Source: Anaerolineae bacterium (GTDB lineage: Bacteria > Chloroflexota > Anaerolineae > Anaerolineales > UBA4823). Taken from it: a DNA stretch of 64,000 bases. The DNA is taken from positions 62,001 to 126,000 of the forward strand of contig QOQU01000012.1 in assembly GCA_003327455.1 (NCBI GenBank). The letters are read 5' to 3'. The translations under genes were made by a program, and so were the position numbers. This document shows positions 24,066 to 32,531 of this stretch, in pieces (the stretch's first letter is position 1; each line of letters opens with the position of its first letter). The notes under the pieces are model-generated. The model was not told the DNA's origin. It made no database searches and saw nothing but the letters and a program-made list of their open reading frames with translations.

Positions 24066-26348
24066 TCAAACTGGCAGCTTATCCACGCGACCGCTGCGCT
24101 CGCTCCAACTCGTTACTAATTTGATTAAACCTTGCACATCAATAATCAAGGCAACCTGTCCATCCCCCAGGATCGCTGCGTTTGAGATACCGATAACCTC
24201 TCCTATGACTGAACTCAGAGATTTGACCACAACTTCTTCTTCACCGATCAAGTCATCAACAATCAAACCCAATTGAGTCTTCCCTGAGCGAACGATAACC
24301 ACATACTCATAATCTTCCTTCGCTTTCCCATTCTGATGTTCTTGCAAGGCAAATACTTCACCCAGGTTACAAACCGGCAAAACGTGTTCCCGAAGGCTGA
24401 TGACCGGCCTTCCATTGACGGTCTGGATATCCTGGGTTTTGATGCGTAGGGTCTCGTTGACGGTAACCAGTGGAATGGCATACGTTGCCCCACAGACTTT
24501 GACCAACAAGGTCGGCACAATGGCAAGTGTCAAGGGAAGAATAATTGTAAACTGCGTCCCCTTGCCTGGCCAGGTTTCCACCTGAATATTCCCGTTCAAT
24601 TGCTCGATATTTGCCCGTACGATATCCATTCCGACCCCTCGTCCTGAGACATCGCTGATTGCACGGGCTGTCGAAAGCCCAGAGACAAAGATTAACTCGA
24701 TCGCCTCGTCACTGCTCATGGAGTCGGCTTCAGCTTGTGTGAGTTGACCCTTTTCTACCGCTTTTGCCTTGACGCGCTGGACATCGATGCCCCGTCCATC
24801 ATCTTCGACTGTTATGTAAATCCTACCCTGTTCGTGGCGAGCAGTTAGCAAAATCACGCCTCGTTCTGGTTTACCAACCGCGCGCCTTTCTTCGGGTGAC
24901 TCAATGCCATGGTCAACAGCATTCCGAATCAGGTGGATCAACGGATCGCTAATTACTTCGATCACCGACCGATCCAGTTCTGTATCCTCGCCGCGAATGA
25001 CCAAATCGATTTGTTTATTCGCCTTGCGCGCTAAATCTCGCACCAGGCGGGGAAACTTATTAAAAACGTTTGAAATTGGCAACATTCGGATGGACATCAC
25101 CTCGGATTGCAACATGTCCGTTATCCGCCCTACATGAATAATCGTGTCGGAGAGCGCTTCTACCTGCGCTGAGCCTCGATAGAGGGCTTCCAACTCGCGG
25201 CGCAATTGATACATGCGATTACGATCGGTAATCAACTCTCCAATCAAGTTCATCAAATTGTCCAATCGTTCCACGCTGGTGCGGACGGTTTTATCAACAA
25301 CTTTTGCGCGACCCTTTTCAGGGGCTTCTCCCTCGCCGAGAGTCGGTGTGGGCGCTTTTTTGTGCGCCGACTGTTCAGCGATCATTTCATCGAGGATCTC
25401 CTGGGAGATCCAGCCCTTCCCTACCAGAATCTGCCCTAAAGGTTTTGAGGGGCCCTCACTTTCCTGCTGAATACGAAGTGCGGTCTGAAGTTGCTCTTTC
25501 GTGATCAGGCCATTCTGGACAAGTAACTCCCCTAAGGAAACTTTCGCCTGTTTCTCAGGGGTAGACTCACCTGGCGCCGGCTGGACATCCGGCGACTGAG
25601 CCTTGATTGACTCCCCCTCAATCGTCACTTCCTCTAACTCTGAAATCACCGAGAGCGATTTGCGGACTTCATAAAGAGGTTTCAGCGGTTGGATCTGAGC
25701 AGTCAGGATTGAAACTGGGGCAGCCGTTTCGATGACCGAGAGAGGTGGGTTCAATTCTAAAATCTCCCCTGACTCTTGCAGGGCTAAGACAACCTGTAAG
25801 GCGCGCGCTGCCGAGGCGATGCTATCCTGACTGATTTTTACCCGAATCGTCAGCGGCTGATCCGGGCGGCGAGCTTCGCTTGAGGAAAGACTTTTAGAGG
25901 ACTGCTCTGAGGCAGTCGGGGCAATCTCCGCAGAAGTTGATGTGGACCCGCTCTGGACGCCGCTTAGACGTTGCAGTTGAGCAACGATCGAACTGACATT
26001 CACCGGGCTGATTTCGTCACTTCCCACTTCGTCAAGCAATTGATGCAAGCTATCCAATGACTCTAACATGACATCGATCAGTTCTGACGAGGGGTCAAGG
26101 GTCTGCTTGCGCACACCATCCAGCACTGTCTCCAGAGCATGGGTAAGATCCACCATGCGCTTATGCCCAATCATCCCCGCCGAACCCTTGAGGGTATGAG
26201 CAGCTCGAAAGAGGGCCTGGACTAACTCCTGGTCATACGCCTTGCGTTCCAGTTGCACCAAACCCTCTTCCAGAATCTGTAATTGGTCTTCGGCTTCAGC
26301 GTGAAAAATCGGGAGTTCCTCTTCGGTGATGTCAAAGCGAGTGTTCAT
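24066..26348 (-). CDS. cheA: Chemotaxis histidine kinase CheA with an inserted MshEN-like repeat domain
   Basis: A histidine kinase of about 760 residues. Order: HPt domain with phospho-histidine H53 (AAHTLKGSAG; numbering from the upstream TTG at 26354), a variable region, a tandem motif at about 271-328 (LGELLVQNG... and LGQILVGKG...), the dimerisation helices (about 352-410), the ATPase with N-box (RNAVDHGIE near 478), G1 (DDGRGID near 519) and G2 (GRGVGMDIV near 571), and a CheW-like end domain. The tandem motif is absent from ordinary CheA. The ATG at 26348 is used here; its ribosome binding site is weak. Confidence 0.93.
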   Translation of the reverse strand: MNTRFDITEEELPIFHAEAEDQLQILEEGLVQLERKAYDQELVQALFRAAHTLKGSAGMIGHKRMVDLTHALETVLDGVRKQTLDPSSELIDVMLESLDSLHQLLDEVGSDEISPVNVSSIVAQLQRLSGVQSGSTSTSAEIAPTASEQSSKSLSSSEARRPDQPLTIRVKISQDSIASAARALQVVLALQESGEILELNPPLSVIETAAPVSILTAQIQPLKPLYEVRKSLSVISELEEVTIEGESIKAQSPDVQPAPGESTPEKQAKVSLGELLVQNGLITKEQLQTALRIQQESEGPSKPLGQILVGKGWISQEILDEMIAEQSAHKKAPTPTLGEGEAPEKGRAKVVDKTVRTSVERLDNLMNLIGELITDRNRMYQLRRELEALYRGSAQVEALSDTIIHVGRITDMLQSEVMSIRMLPISNVFNKFPRLVRDLARKANKQIDLVIRGEDTELDRSVIEVISDPLIHLIRNAVDHGIESPEERRAVGKPERGVILLTARHEQGRIYITVEDDGRGIDVQRVKAKAVEKGQLTQAEADSMSSDEAIELIFVSGLSTARAISDVSGRGVGMDIVRANIEQLNGNIQVETWPGKGTQFTIILPLTLAIVPTLLVKVCGATYAIPLVTVNETLRIKTQDIQTVNGRPVISLREHVLPVCNLGEVFALQEHQNGKAKEDYEYVVIVRSGKTQLGLIVDDLIGEEEVVVKSLSSVIGEVIGISNAAILGDGQVALIIDVQGLIKLVTSWSERSGRVDKLPV

Positions 26349-26456
26349 AGGCAATTTACCAAGAAGTCCTTATTTTGAATGACAGAATAGCAAAACGCAA
26401 TGCATCATCCTGCGCATCCTATCATGAATTGTTGTGTAGGGAAGTAAACTTGACAT

Positions 26457-26485
26457 AAAAAAATGCCTTACAAAATTCTTAGGCA
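26457..26485 (-). terminator. Intrinsic terminator after the bacteriohemerythrin gene
   Basis: On the minus strand TGCCT (26481-26485 complement) pairs with AGGCA (26464-26468 complement) and is followed at once by seven T (26457-26463). The stem is short (five pairs), but the T-run is long. It lies 33 bases past the stop of the bacteriohemerythrin gene and separates it from cheA, so cheA needs its own promoter or read-through. Confidence 0.6.
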
Positions 26486-26517
26486 ATTCCTGCGCTAAAT
26501 ATCGCCCCTTCAACGAT

Positions 26518-26925
26518 CTAGGTCACTCCCTGGTTATTGAGATAGCGACTATATTGCTTGTCCGTCTGGAGAATGTGATTTGTAATCCAGGATTTTAGAA
26601 AGTTTAGCAACTGGACAGCGAGGCCGGTTGGATTTTGGCGATATTGACGCTGGAATTCCTGAACCTGACGGATCAGTTTGGCATGTTCGGCTTTATGATG
26701 GATATAGCCCGGATAGTTGTAGGCTTCCATCAGCCGCTCTTCGGTGGAAAAGTGGTAATCGGTATAGTCAATTAATCTTTGCAGAATGTCATTGAGAACA
26801 TTCGCGCCCTTGCCTTCCTTCATCGCCCTTTGAAGCTGATTGACCATTTCAATCATCTGGCGATGTTGATTATCAATTTCCTTGATATTTACTGAGTATT
26901 CATCGGACCAGGTTAACAAACTCAT
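26518..26925 (-). CDS. Bacteriohemerythrin
   Basis: A 135-residue four-helix protein that binds a di-iron centre and, reversibly, oxygen. All seven expected ligands are visible: H21 (DNQHRQM), H58 and E62 (YHFSTEERLM), H77 and H81 (HHKAEH), and H117 and D122 (NHILQTD). It may deliver or sense oxygen. Its place just before cheA fits an oxygen-responsive chemosensory system, although the terminator between them argues for separate control. It lies nine bases after the M23 peptidase gene. Confidence 0.93.
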   Translation of the reverse strand: MSLLTWSDEYSVNIKEIDNQHRQMIEMVNQLQRAMKEGKGANVLNDILQRLIDYTDYHFSTEERLMEAYNYPGYIHHKAEHAKLIRQVQEFQRQYRQNPTGLAVQLLNFLKSWITNHILQTDKQYSRYLNNQGVT

Positions 26926-26934
26926 CAGTACCTC

Positions 26935-27597
26935 CTATATCATTGTAAATGATGTCGGATCAATCGCTTGTCCGTTTTTTCTAACCTCATAATGTAAGTG
27001 CGGACCGGTCGAATTGCCGGTATTTCCCGAATAACCGATGATTGTTCCAGCCGTCACTTTTTCACCCAACTTGACCGGGATTTTGGAGAGATGGGCGAAA
27101 TAGACTCGATATGGGCCATTTTCGATAATGACCAGATTGCCATACCCCTGGTCATTCCAGCCAGCGTACACCACTTTTCCATCCAGGGTAGCCTTGACCG
27201 GCGTGCCAACCGGCACGCCAAAATCGAGCGCGACATGCCCGGCATGCGATCCTTGCGTCAAGCGCCCTTTGACCGGCAAGCCGCGTGGACTATTCACCGA
27301 TTCACTGGTTGTTTTGGGCGCCTTGGGAAGCTCAACAGTTTCAACCTGATCGGCAAGGAGCTTCTCGAACAGGCCAAGCATCAGTGGCGCCATCAAATTC
27401 CCCATCCCAAAAGTATCACTGTCCCCATTTGAAGTCCCCTGAGACATCATATTACTGAGCAAGATCAATGTCAGCAATTGACGAAAATCTGCTTTGTCAA
27501 TCGAAGGCTCTTGCTTACCGGAATCTTTACTGGAATCAGAAGTTGTACTCAAGAGGGAAGCAAAACCGAAGAGAGGATTGATCAATGAGCTATCCAT
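26935..27597 (-). CDS. M23 (LytM-like) metallopeptidase without a signal peptide
   Basis: A 220-residue protein. The C-terminal half is an M23 domain with zinc ligands in HVALD (the HxxxD pattern) and HLHYE, plus GYGNLVIIENG and GNTGNSTGPHLHYE. The N-terminal half (about 1-95) is polar with a FRQLLTLILLSNMM helix, a little like flagellar or secretion-associated scaffold N-termini, and has no Sec signal. Substrate would be peptidoglycan cross-links if it is exported. It heads a two-gene unit with the bacteriohemerythrin. Confidence 0.82.
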   Translation of the reverse strand: MDSSLINPLFGFASLLSTTSDSSKDSGKQEPSIDKADFRQLLTLILLSNMMSQGTSNGDSDTFGMGNLMAPLMLGLFEKLLADQVETVELPKAPKTTSESVNSPRGLPVKGRLTQGSHAGHVALDFGVPVGTPVKATLDGKVVYAGWNDQGYGNLVIIENGPYRVYFAHLSKIPVKLGEKVTAGTIIGYSGNTGNSTGPHLHYEVRKNGQAIDPTSFTMI

Positions 27598-27802
27598 TTA
27601 TCTTCCTTATATCTCGCCGAGATCGATACCTGATACAACCCTGATTGTAAGCAAGGATAGAAAATTGTTCCGTAAAAGTGGGATAAAAAATTTACCCCTT
27701 TATTCAACCTTTATGCGAATTTCAGATCGTTTTTATGCAATAAACCATAGAATTATTTTAGAGTTACAATTGGATTAACCCCGGATCGGAAGGAGATGTA
27801 CC

Positions 27803-29464
27803 TTGGAGAATTCATCCTTAGAAACCTTACTCCTGAACGCCAATCAAGCGGTAACGGAGGGAAACTGGTCAGACGCCTTAAACTATCTATTGCAAGCAAG
27901 AGAGATACAACCCTATAATGCCGATCTCCTGACCGCCATCGGCGGCGTGCACATTCAAATGGGAAAAGCCGACGAAGCGCTGGAGTACTATCAGGAGGCG
28001 CTTCGCTTACAACCCTATTCTGCTCAAGCCCATCAAAACCTTGCCAACGCCTATGCGATTATGGGACAATACTCAGAAGCGGAATCATCCTACCGCCGCG
28101 CTCTGGAACTCGACGAGGATGATCGCTTTAGCTGGTTGGGATTAGCCCGCGTCTGCATTGTGCAAGAGAAATATCAAGAGGGAGTCGAAATCCTTGCCGC
28201 CCTGGTTAAAAGCGACCCGCAGGACTTCCAGGCAGTAACGCTTCTGGCTGAATGTTACGAACAAGCGGGTGACTCTGCTACAGCTCGCTGGCTATACCAG
28301 CAAGCGCTCGATGTAGAACAGGAATATTCCCCCGCCAAACAAGGCTTGCAGCGAATTCAATCTCAAGAAGGCTTCCTGGGAGAGATTGATAAACAGGCTC
28401 TCAGTCAAAAGTTAGCTGCATTAAAAAGTAAACTGCAGGCTCAACAAAAGCAAACTTTTCATACCCAAGCCACCTCCCCGAAAAGCATCCTGTTCTGTGG
28501 ACCACCACTGGCAAGCAGTGAACTGCGTTTTGGCAGCCTGGCTCAAGAGTTGATGCGGCGCGGTTTTACCGTGCAGATTACCACTCGATTCGAAGGGGGT
28601 TTCAAGTCAGATGCCCAGCTCCTCCTGATCAGCCGCCCGCACGTCAGTCAAGACCTGACCGAAGCCGTCCTCCAGAGCAAAGAGAAAGGCGTAAAAGTCA
28701 TCGTCGACCTTGACGAAGACTTCTTCAGCCTCCCTGCAGAATATTCCAATGCTTCAACCTTGAGTGCCACCCATCCTGAGGTAGCAAAACGCCTTAACCA
28801 GGTGCTCCAGGCTGCCGATCTGGTGACCGTACCAAGTGAACGCCTGGTAGAAGTATATGGCGATAAAACCAAACGGGTTGTCTTTCTGCCTTACGGATGG
28901 GATGCAACCAACCCAATGTGGACAAAGCCCACACCTCCAAGAAAAGCCATCAAAATCGGATTTTTAGCCAATCACATCCATCCCGAGGACTTGAAGGTGC
29001 TGGGAGATAGTCTGCAGCACCTGTGCGATCAGAATCCGCAAGTGCTGGTCGGTGTTGTCGCCGGCATTGAGGTGTATGAGGCCCTCCAAACGATTGACGA
29101 TGAGCGCAAATTCTTGGTCCCTCCTGGCCGGATCGAAGATTATCCTTACCTGCTGGCTGATTTCGACCTTTTGCTCTTCCCGCTAAGCGATATTCCTTAT
29201 AACCGCTCAAAAAGCGATCTGGCTTTGTTAGAATGCGGCGCCCGCAAAGTCTGTTGGATTGCTTCCCCCATCGCTGCGTATCGAAGCTGGGAGAAAGGAG
29301 GCCTATTTGCCACAAACCCGGCAGAGTGGGAAGAAGCTCTCAAGACCTTGCTCGGCTCCCCGTCCCAACGCGCCTTGCTTGCCGAAGAAGGATACCAGAA
29401 AGCTCTCTCGCGGACGATCGCACAGCTATCCGATCAGTGGGTGGCTTTATTTACCTCGCTTTGA
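27803..29464 (+). CDS. TPR-repeat protein fused to a glycosyltransferase-like domain
   Basis: A 553-residue protein. The first 190 residues hold about five tetratricopeptide repeats (ADEALEYYQEALRLQPYSAQAHQNLANAY type). After a coiled linker, the second half resembles a GT-B glycosyltransferase (SILFCGPPLASSELRFGSLAQELMRRG, then VDLDEDFF, ADLVTVPSERLVEVY and KIGFLANHIHPEDL). No membrane segment is seen. The start is a TTG at 27803, supported by AAGGAG seven bases before it. A sugar donor cannot be named. Confidence 0.75.
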   Translation: MENSSLETLLLNANQAVTEGNWSDALNYLLQAREIQPYNADLLTAIGGVHIQMGKADEALEYYQEALRLQPYSAQAHQNLANAYAIMGQYSEAESSYRRALELDEDDRFSWLGLARVCIVQEKYQEGVEILAALVKSDPQDFQAVTLLAECYEQAGDSATARWLYQQALDVEQEYSPAKQGLQRIQSQEGFLGEIDKQALSQKLAALKSKLQAQQKQTFHTQATSPKSILFCGPPLASSELRFGSLAQELMRRGFTVQITTRFEGGFKSDAQLLLISRPHVSQDLTEAVLQSKEKGVKVIVDLDEDFFSLPAEYSNASTLSATHPEVAKRLNQVLQAADLVTVPSERLVEVYGDKTKRVVFLPYGWDATNPMWTKPTPPRKAIKIGFLANHIHPEDLKVLGDSLQHLCDQNPQVLVGVVAGIEVYEALQTIDDERKFLVPPGRIEDYPYLLADFDLLLFPLSDIPYNRSKSDLALLECGARKVCWIASPIAAYRSWEKGGLFATNPAEWEEALKTLLGSPSQRALLAEEGYQKALSRTIAQLSDQWVALFTSL

Positions 29465-29548
29465 TAACTCGCCCGAGATACCATGCACCTGGGCTGAACG
29501 AAGAACGGACTGCTCCCTTCCAAATATCTTCCGACAAATATCTGAATA

Positions 29549-29580
29549 GAGCAGGTCGGTGGCTAACCACTGACCTGCTC
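29549..29580. terminator. Long stem-loop downstream of the glycosyltransferase gene
   Basis: GAGCAGGTC (29549-29557) pairs with GACCTGCTC (29572-29580), and inside it GTGG (29559-29562) pairs with CCAC (29567-29570) around the loop CTAA, with a G-T pair between. There is no T-run. It is probably a transcript-end or processing hairpin of the gene ending at 29464. Confidence 0.5.
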
Positions 29581-29692
29581 TCAGCTTGGTTTGATCATCC
29601 AAAACGCTGATTAAGATTAAAATAGAATTGTACAATCAAACTCAGCCCAATTGGGGCAATACGATTCCCATAATAAGACAGGTCATTGACCT

Positions 29693-29731
29693 GTCCGAGA
29701 GATAAAGACTCTCCATTTGCTCGGACTTTTT
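29693..29731 (+). terminator. Intrinsic terminator with competing upstream hairpin
   Basis: GTCCGAG (29693-29699) pairs with CTCGGAC (29720-29726), followed by five T. It sits only 30 bases before the M20 peptidase ATG. An alternative hairpin GACAGGTC (29677-29684) with GACCTGTC (29688-29695) uses three of the same bases, so the two compete. This could be a plain terminator of upstream transcription or an attenuator for the peptidase gene; the sequence cannot decide. Confidence 0.5.
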
Positions 29732-29760
29732 CTTACGCATACCATAGAAAGGCAATCCGA

Positions 29761-31116
29761 ATGTCCAACCAACCGAACTGGGAACAGGCTACCCAGCAAA
29801 CTGTTCAGCATCTTTCCAGATTAATTCAAGCCGAGACGGTCAATCCACCCGGCAATGAGTTGCCCGCCATTTTAGAGATCAAAGAAATCCTCGAGCAGGA
29901 AGGCTTTCGATCGCCCGATGATTTCGTGATCCTGGAATCTGCCCCGCAACGCGTCAACCTGATCGCCCGCCTGCGCGGTGACGGCTCGCAACGCCCTCTG
30001 CTCCTCTCAGGGCACGTTGACGTTGTACCCGTCGAGCGAGAAAAGTGGAGCCGCGACCCCTTTGGCGGTGAAGTGATCAACGGTGAAGTGTGGGGGCGCG
30101 GCGCAATGGACATGAAGGGTTTTCTGGCTATGTATTTACAAATCTTCCTCCAGGTACGCCGCACTGCCCTGCCGCTCAAACGCGACCTGATTCTTGCCGC
30201 AATTGCTGACGAGGAAGCCGGCTTTGACCACGGCTCAATCTTTCTGGTCAGGCAACATCGCGACCTGATCGACGCTGAATATGGCTTGACCGAAGGTGGC
30301 GCCTTTACGATCCCAATGGGCAAATTGCGCCTCTACCCCATCCAGGTCGCTGAGAAAGGAGTAACCTGGATGAAGATGATTGCCAGGGGCAAACCGGGTC
30401 ATGCCTCTCTGCCCCATGATGAAAACGCCGTGTTCTATCTGGTTCGCGCCATTGAACAAATTCGCCGCGCCGGCCATCTTCCGGTGCACATAACTCCCAC
30501 TTTTCAGGCGATGGTTACGGCTGCCGCCAGGCAGCTCAACTTCCCCGCCTCCCTGCTGGTGCGGATGTTGTCCCACGGCTGGGTCGTCAGCCTGCTTCTC
30601 AAAATCTTGAAAGGGCGACCCAAAACGCTGCTCACCGCCCTCACCACCAATACCTGCACCCCAACCGTCCTTCAAGCCGGTCAAAAAACCAATGTCATTC
30701 CGGCCGAGGCTTCTGTCCATCTCGATTGTCGCCGCCTGCCGGGTCAATCTCCCGAAGATGTGATTCGAGAAATAACCGCTTTGACCGGCACAGGTGTATC
30801 TTTCGAGCCCCTCGACACCTCACCGGGGGCTGCGTTCCCCACCGATTCGCCCCTGTACCGCATCCTTGAAGAGGAGACCCACAAGTTAGACCCGCAAGGG
30901 CTGGTCATCCCCATGATGATGACCGGTGCAACCGACGCTTGCGTCTATCGTCAAGCCGGGATTACAATGTATGGTTTCACTCCCGGACGCCTGCCACAAG
31001 ACTTCCCAGTTCTATCTTTAGCGCATGGGCATGATGAACGCATCCCCATCTCGTTTATTGAAAGCGGTTTACCTGTGTTATGGGAGGTCGTGCGCAAATT
31101 CTGTGCAGCAGCCTGA
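29761..31116 (+). CDS. M20 family metallopeptidase (acetylornithine deacetylase-like)
   Basis: A 451-residue zinc amidohydrolase. Catalytic and metal-binding signatures are in order: SGHVDVVPV, WGRGAMDMKG, the glutamate pair in ADEEAG, and the final HGHDERIP. The family removes acyl groups from amino acids or cleaves dipeptides; the TVNPPGNE motif near the N-terminus is typical of the ArgE/DapE branch. The ATG at 29761 has AAAGG upstream; the frame opens earlier at 29686, but that part overlaps the terminator and shows no family similarity. The stop codon adjoins the convergent VWA gene stop within a palindrome (GCCTGATCAGGC). Confidence 0.88.
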   Translation: MSNQPNWEQATQQTVQHLSRLIQAETVNPPGNELPAILEIKEILEQEGFRSPDDFVILESAPQRVNLIARLRGDGSQRPLLLSGHVDVVPVEREKWSRDPFGGEVINGEVWGRGAMDMKGFLAMYLQIFLQVRRTALPLKRDLILAAIADEEAGFDHGSIFLVRQHRDLIDAEYGLTEGGAFTIPMGKLRLYPIQVAEKGVTWMKMIARGKPGHASLPHDENAVFYLVRAIEQIRRAGHLPVHITPTFQAMVTAAARQLNFPASLLVRMLSHGWVVSLLLKILKGRPKTLLTALTTNTCTPTVLQAGQKTNVIPAEASVHLDCRRLPGQSPEDVIREITALTGTGVSFEPLDTSPGAAFPTDSPLYRILEEETHKLDPQGLVIPMMMTGATDACVYRQAGITMYGFTPGRLPQDFPVLSLAHGHDERIPISFIESGLPVLWEVVRKFCAAA

Positions 31117-32499
31117 TCAGGCGCGTGGCAAGACAATGGCATCGATAGCTGCAATCAGTTGCGCCAGGGTGGCTGCGGGTAACACTTTATGACAATAAGG
31201 GAGATACTCCAGCATATCGGAATCTCCACTGCCCCACATCCAGGGTGGCTCTGGGTTTAGCCAGATCACCGTGCGCGCAAGCCGTCCAAAGCGTTCGATC
31301 AGGTCAGCCCGCGAGGGGTTAAAATTGTTCCGCCCATCTCCAACCAGAAGTAGCGTGGTGCGCCGATCGAGTGTATAAAGATAATGGCGCTCGAATTCAC
31401 CCAAAACCTGTCCTAAATCGGTGTTGTAATAGCCAGGCGGCAGGCGATAGAGAACGCCCGCAATCGCCTGCTGCACCGGTTGCCGCTCAAAGTCGGGCGA
31501 GATGTATTCGAGGTGGTCAATGAAAGCAAAGGCATGGGTGTGCGTGATTTGATCCTGTAAAGAATATAACAAACTCAACATCAACTCAGAACAAAAACGC
31601 ATGGACGTGCTGACATCGCACAGGACGACGATTTTCGGTTTCAGGGTGCGACTGGCAAAGTGCAATTCCATTGGCACATGGCCGCTTTTTAGCGAGGCGC
31701 GCAAGGTGGCTTTGACATCCAGTCTACCCTTTCGATCCCGCTGCAGGCGTAACGCCAGACGTGTACGCAGGGCTGCTGCCAGACGGCGCGTCTCCTGGCG
31801 AAGGATATCCATCTCCCGCGGCGTCAGGTGCTGTAAAGGGCGCTGCATCAAGTTTTCAAGGGCAGGCATTCGCCTGGATTGAGTGGCTTCCAGTCGCCAG
31901 CGTTCGCCGATTTGCTGGCGGATTTGCTCTTCGATGGCTTGCAGATTTTGTTGAATGCCCTCACGCAATTGTTCGATCTTCTGGCGGTTGAGACCTAACT
32001 CTTGTAAAGCCTGGAGCAACTCCTCAAACGCCTGGCGCACCTCATCGAATTGTAAGGCTTGCAGGTAGCGTTGTAAGAGTTTCTCCTGGTTGCGATCGAG
32101 AGGGGAAGGATGGGCATTTAACCATCGCTCTAGTTCAGCGAGTTCCTCTGCCGTAAGTTTTTCCCCACGCAAGAGCTTCTCCATACGTTGGCGCAATGCC
32201 TGAGCAAACTGGCGCAGGGCTTCTGCGAGTTGCGCTGCTTCCTCCAGGCTTAGGCTCTCCAGAAGGTTCTGCATGGGCGGCGGGGGCTCAGCCTGGAAGA
32301 AAAGGTCAAACAGGCGCTCAAAGGTGGGTAAATCTCGCTGGTCCTTAATCAAGGTAGCCCGCAGGCTTCCCCGAAAGCGCTGGCGGTCTTGAATGCCAAG
32401 CTGTTGCATTGCCAGAAAAGCATCGGCACTTTCGGCTAGACTAACCCGAACCCCCTGGGCTCTCAAAGCTGCGATGAATTGAAGCGTCCGTTCTTCCAT
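31117..32499 (-). CDS. VWA domain protein (CoxE-like) partnered with a MoxR ATPase
   Basis: A 460-residue protein. The first 230 residues are rich in charged helices (LEESLSLEEAAQLAEALRQFAQALRQR type), probably a coiled coil. The C-terminal VWA domain has the metal-ion-dependent adhesion site DVSTSMR and later GDGRNN. Together with the MoxR ATPase upstream, this is the common MoxR-VWA chaperone pair that remodels or inserts metal into client enzymes. The client is not identified. The gap of 32 bases suggests one transcript. Confidence 0.85.
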   Translation of the reverse strand: MEERTLQFIAALRAQGVRVSLAESADAFLAMQQLGIQDRQRFRGSLRATLIKDQRDLPTFERLFDLFFQAEPPPPMQNLLESLSLEEAAQLAEALRQFAQALRQRMEKLLRGEKLTAEELAELERWLNAHPSPLDRNQEKLLQRYLQALQFDEVRQAFEELLQALQELGLNRQKIEQLREGIQQNLQAIEEQIRQQIGERWRLEATQSRRMPALENLMQRPLQHLTPREMDILRQETRRLAAALRTRLALRLQRDRKGRLDVKATLRASLKSGHVPMELHFASRTLKPKIVVLCDVSTSMRFCSELMLSLLYSLQDQITHTHAFAFIDHLEYISPDFERQPVQQAIAGVLYRLPPGYYNTDLGQVLGEFERHYLYTLDRRTTLLLVGDGRNNFNPSRADLIERFGRLARTVIWLNPEPPWMWGSGDSDMLEYLPYCHKVLPAATLAQLIAAIDAIVLPRA

Positions 32500-32531
32500 G
32501 GAGCACCCTGAATAACTTCAAAGAAAAGACC

